Shown piece by piece: positions 38,611-40,901 of a DNA stretch of 40,901 bases. A program made the position numbers and the translations under genes. Numbering within the stretch: the stretch's first letter is position 1; each line of letters opens with the position of its first letter. Below the pieces are notes generated by a model, which worked only from the letters and a program-made list of their open reading frames with translations, searched no databases and was not told where the DNA came from. This DNA is from an uncultured Porphyromonas sp. (GTDB lineage Bacteria; Bacteroidota; Bacteroidia; Bacteroidales; Porphyromonadaceae), in NCBI RefSeq assembly GCF_915070105.1, contig NZ_CAJZFJ010000009.1, positions 1-40,901 of the forward strand. Reading direction: 5' to 3'.

Positions 38611-39534
38611 CTACTTGTTGAGGCGGAAGCGTTCGTTGCCCTCCTTGATGAAGCCCACGATCTGGCGAGCAGCAGCTAGACCAGCGTTGGTATTGGCTTC
38701 AGCGGTCTGAGCACCCATCTTCTTAGGTGTGGAGAAGTAGCGTTCGCCGAGGGCAGCCTCCATCTCTTCGTGGTTAGCGGGACGGATGTCGCTGAGGTAG
38801 CGAAGGTCTTCGCGTTCCTTGAGGAGCTCGAGTAGCTCTGCTTCGTTGATGATCTCCTTACGAGCTGTATTGACGAGGATAGCCTTCTTAGGTAGGAGGC
38901 TTACGAGCTCACGGCCGATAGAGCCCTTGGTCTCGGGAGTAGCGGGGATGTGTAGGGAGACGACGTCACAGGTGGAGAAGAGCTCCTTCTGTGAGCTAAC
39001 GGGAGTCACACCTTCCTTGACCATCACATCAGCTGGGGTGTAGGGGTCGAAGGCAAAGATCTCCATGCCGATGCCCTTGGCGATACGAGCCACGTTGCGA
39101 CCGGTGTTCCCATAGGCCAGTAGTCCGAGCTTCTTGTCCTTGAGCTCTGTGCCGGATGCGCCGTTGAAGCGATTGCGGACAGAGAAGAGTAGGAGGGCGA
39201 AGACGAGCTCAGCCACAGCGTTGGCATTCTGTCCAGGGGTGTTCATGACACATACGCCGTGTGCGGTGGCAGCCTCTAGGTCTACGTTGTCGTAGCCTGC
39301 GCCAGCACGCACAACGATCTTGAGCTGCTTGGCAGCGTCGAAGACCTCCTTATCTATGATGTCACTACGGATGATGATAGCCTCTACGTCGGCTACTGCG
39401 GCGAGGAGTTCGGCCTTGGAGGTGTACTTCTCTAGGGCTACGACGTCGAAGCCTGCATCGGTAAGGATCTGGCGAATCCCTGCTACGGCAGGAGCTGCGA
39501 ATGGCTTTTCGGTGGCGATAAGAACTTTAGACAT
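38611..39534 (-). CDS. serA: 3-phosphoglycerate dehydrogenase-type SerA (short form)
   Basis: Oxidises 3-phosphoglycerate in the first step of serine synthesis. The 307-residue protein is the short form without the ACT regulatory domain. It has RAGAGYDNVD (residues 76-85), the Rossmann nucleotide-binding segment LGLLAYGNTGRNVA (136-149), and NTARKEIINE (222-231) with the catalytic Arg225. The usual catalytic His in TPHIG is absent; the sequence reads STPKKMGAQTAEA instead (268-280), a form I recall in other Bacteroidales. His255 in PANHEE might be an alternative, but this is not shown. It follows serC by 168 bases. The assignment relies partly on the neighbour. Confidence 0.88.
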   Translation of the reverse strand: MSKVLIATEKPFAAPAVAGIRQILTDAGFDVVALEKYTSKAELLAAVADVEAIIIRSDIIDKEVFDAAKQLKIVVRAGAGYDNVDLEAATAHGVCVMNTPGQNANAVAELVFALLLFSVRNRFNGASGTELKDKKLGLLAYGNTGRNVARIAKGIGMEIFAFDPYTPADVMVKEGVTPVSSQKELFSTCDVVSLHIPATPETKGSIGRELVSLLPKKAILVNTARKEIINEAELLELLKEREDLRYLSDIRPANHEEMEAALGERYFSTPKKMGAQTAEANTNAGLAAARQIVGFIKEGNERFRLNK

Positions 39535-39587
39535 GATTCTTTTCTCTATGGGATATGTTAGTTAGTACGAATAGACGTATGATAAGC

Positions 39588-39654
39588 GAAGCAACGTACA
39601 GACAGCTCACCTCGGCCCTGGGAAAAAATAGAGGTGGTGCCCATACGTTGCTTC
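39588..39654 (-). promoter_or_regulatory. Nested inverted repeat in the serC-serA gap
   Basis: The arms GAAGCAACGTA (39588-39598) and TACGTTGCTTC (39644-39654) are perfect, with CACCTC (39609-39614) and GAGGTG (39631-39636) nested inside. On the minus strand, CCCAT-ATGGG forms an alternative stem overlapping the first arm, and a T6 run lies in the loop. Confidence 0.6.
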
Positions 39655-39702
39655 ATGGGGGTGTACTCAGCCTTATGCTTAGCTTAGGTATGGGTACTTG
39701 GA

Positions 39703-40776
39703 CTAGTGCTTACGCTCGAAGTCCTTCATTGCCTCTACGAGGAACTCTACGCTCGTCTTGGGTAGAGCATTGTAGAGTGAAGCACGGAAGCCTCCTACAG
39801 AGCGGTGACCCTTGATGCTGGAGATACCGCGTGAGGTAGCGAGGTCGAAGAAGTCCTTTTCGAGCTCCTTGTACTCGTCCTTCATGACGAAGCAGACGTT
39901 CATGATCGAGCGGTCTTCGGGATTGACGGTACCACGGAAGAGACGGCTGGAGTCGATGGCATCGTATAGGATGCGAGCCTTCTCGAGGTTCATCTTTTCG
40001 AGGGTCTTCACACCGCCGAGCTCCTTGTACCACTTCATCGTCTGCAGGGCGACGTAGATGGGGAATACGGGAGGGGTGTTGAACATAGAGTCCTTCTCGA
40101 TGTGCGTACGATAGTCGAGCATCGTAGGCAGAGGACGGTCTACGTGGCCGAGGGCATCACGGCGTACGATGACGAAGGTCACACCAGCAGGAGCGATGTT
40201 CTTCTGTGCACCACCGTAGATGAGGTCGTACTTAGCTACATCCACCTCACGAGTGAAGATGTCGGAGGACATATCACCCACGAGACGAGTCTTGACGTCT
40301 GGGTCGTAGCGGAGCTCTGTACCGTAGACGGTGTTGTTGGTCGTGATGTGGAGGTAGTCTACATCATCGGGCACCTCGTTCTTCTCCCATGGCTTGGGGT
40401 ACCAGACGTAGTTGTCTGCCTTAGAGGAGAAGGTGACAACTTCACCGACGAGCTTAGCTTCCTTAGCAGCCTTGCTCGCCCATGTGCCGGAGTCTACGTA
40501 GGCAGCCTTGGTCTTCAGTAGGTTCAGTGGAGCCTGATAGAACTGTAGGCTCGCACCGCCCCCGAGGAAGATCACTTCGTAACCCTCGGGTACATCGAGC
40601 AGCTCCTTCATCAGGTTGCGAGCTTCCTCAATGGTCGCTGTGAACTCCTTACCACGGTGAGATACTTCGAGGATGGACAGGCCTGTGCCTGCATAGTTGA
40701 GGACAGCAGAGGCTGCGTCCTTGATCACACTTTCGTCTAGGATGGATGGTCCTGCCGAGAAATTGTGCTTCTTCAT
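39703..40776 (-). CDS. serC: Phosphoserine aminotransferase
   Basis: SerC converts 3-phosphohydroxypyruvate to phosphoserine, the second step of serine synthesis, using pyridoxal phosphate. The 357 residues match the usual length. The PLP lysine is Lys192 in YGGAQKNIAPAG; phosphate-binding blocks EVSHRGKEF and FLGGGASLQFYQ near the N-terminus and KGHRSVGGFRASLYNA near the C-terminus are all present. The start MKKHNFSAGPSIL is typical. It is first in the serC-serA-DUF1015 block with a promoter box about 115 bases upstream. SerB is not in this window. Confidence 0.97.
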   Translation of the reverse strand: MKKHNFSAGPSILDESVIKDAASAVLNYAGTGLSILEVSHRGKEFTATIEEARNLMKELLDVPEGYEVIFLGGGASLQFYQAPLNLLKTKAAYVDSGTWASKAAKEAKLVGEVVTFSSKADNYVWYPKPWEKNEVPDDVDYLHITTNNTVYGTELRYDPDVKTRLVGDMSSDIFTREVDVAKYDLIYGGAQKNIAPAGVTFVIVRRDALGHVDRPLPTMLDYRTHIEKDSMFNTPPVFPIYVALQTMKWYKELGGVKTLEKMNLEKARILYDAIDSSRLFRGTVNPEDRSIMNVCFVMKDEYKELEKDFFDLATSRGISSIKGHRSVGGFRASLYNALPKTSVEFLVEAMKDFERKH

Positions 40777-40886
40777 AAGAGCAGTATTTGAAAATGAATA
40801 GTTATTGACTTCGATATTGTCTTCGTGCTTACTTAGGTGGGTGAGGCCTAGCCTCCAGCGTAGGTGCTGGGGGCTGACTACAACCC
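40777..40886 (-). other. Leader of serC with two small hairpins
   Basis: The predicted 110-base leader includes GAGGC-GCCTC (40843-40855) and CCAGC-GCTGG (40855-40870), adjacent small stems. No known riboswitch is recognised. Confidence 0.4.
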
Positions 40887-40891
40887 ACTAG

Positions 40892-40899
40892 CAAAGGTA
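40892..40899 (-). promoter_or_regulatory. -7 promoter box for serC
   Basis: The minus strand reads TACCTTTG, an exact match. The -33 region lies beyond the window end. Confidence 0.55.
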
Positions 40900-40901
40900 T
40901 C

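Overview
The window looks like chromosome from a Bacteroidales bacterium close to Porphyromonas. Three things support this. Many genes follow the Bacteroidetes promoter signature (TTG about 19-20 bases before TAnnTTTG). A very large SprA/Sov-type type IX secretion gene lies directly after ruvA. The proteins, including a three-gene serC/serA/DUF1015 block, resemble Bacteroidales versions. The DNA is fairly GC-rich for the genus, so the species is left open. No rRNA, tRNA, insertion sequence, prophage or CRISPR array was seen.

Layout. 1-1.75 kb: a ClbS/DfsB-like protein, a DUF4286 protein and ruvC (+). 1.9-5.1 kb: purN (-) diverging from acpP-fabF-rnc (+); the two promoters appear to face each other, so the leaders overlap. 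5.35-6.7 kb: an OmpA-like outer-membrane protein. 6.8-20.2 kb: a long + strand surface-polysaccharide locus with a GT14 and a GT2 glycosyltransferase, a multi-spanning Wzy/ligase-like protein, three GT4 enzymes, an initiating phosphoglycosyl transferase, a Wza-like export lipoprotein, a Wzc-like tyrosine autokinase with a (Gly-Tyr)9 tail, another GT2, then an HprK-like kinase and an S24/S26 peptidase. 20.35-24.4 kb: glnS, dedA and a COG2509 flavoprotein (- strand, probable operon). 25.07-25.66 kb: a small beta-barrel protein (+). 25.9-33.7 kb: ruvA-sprA (-). 34.4-37.2 kb: three tandem paralogous lipoproteins (-). 37.3-40.8 kb: serC, serA and a DUF1015 gene (-).

How the parts fit. The polysaccharide locus contains initiation, chain extension, a possible polymerase, and export and length control. 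It lacks a recognisable Wzx flippase and sugar-nucleotide genes, which must lie elsewhere. SprA is the outer-membrane channel of the type IX secretion system; in Porphyromonas its cargo is anchored to a surface polysaccharide (A-LPS), so a functional link to the locus is possible but unproven here.

The most unusual signals are non-coding or regulatory: a perfect 13-bp stem capped by UUCG inside the start of rnc; a phased array of GTGTACAC-type palindromes at 34005-34070; a double hairpin made from four copies of one element at 24701-24805; a nested inverted repeat between serC and serA; and a kinase-peptidase pair at the end of the polysaccharide locus.
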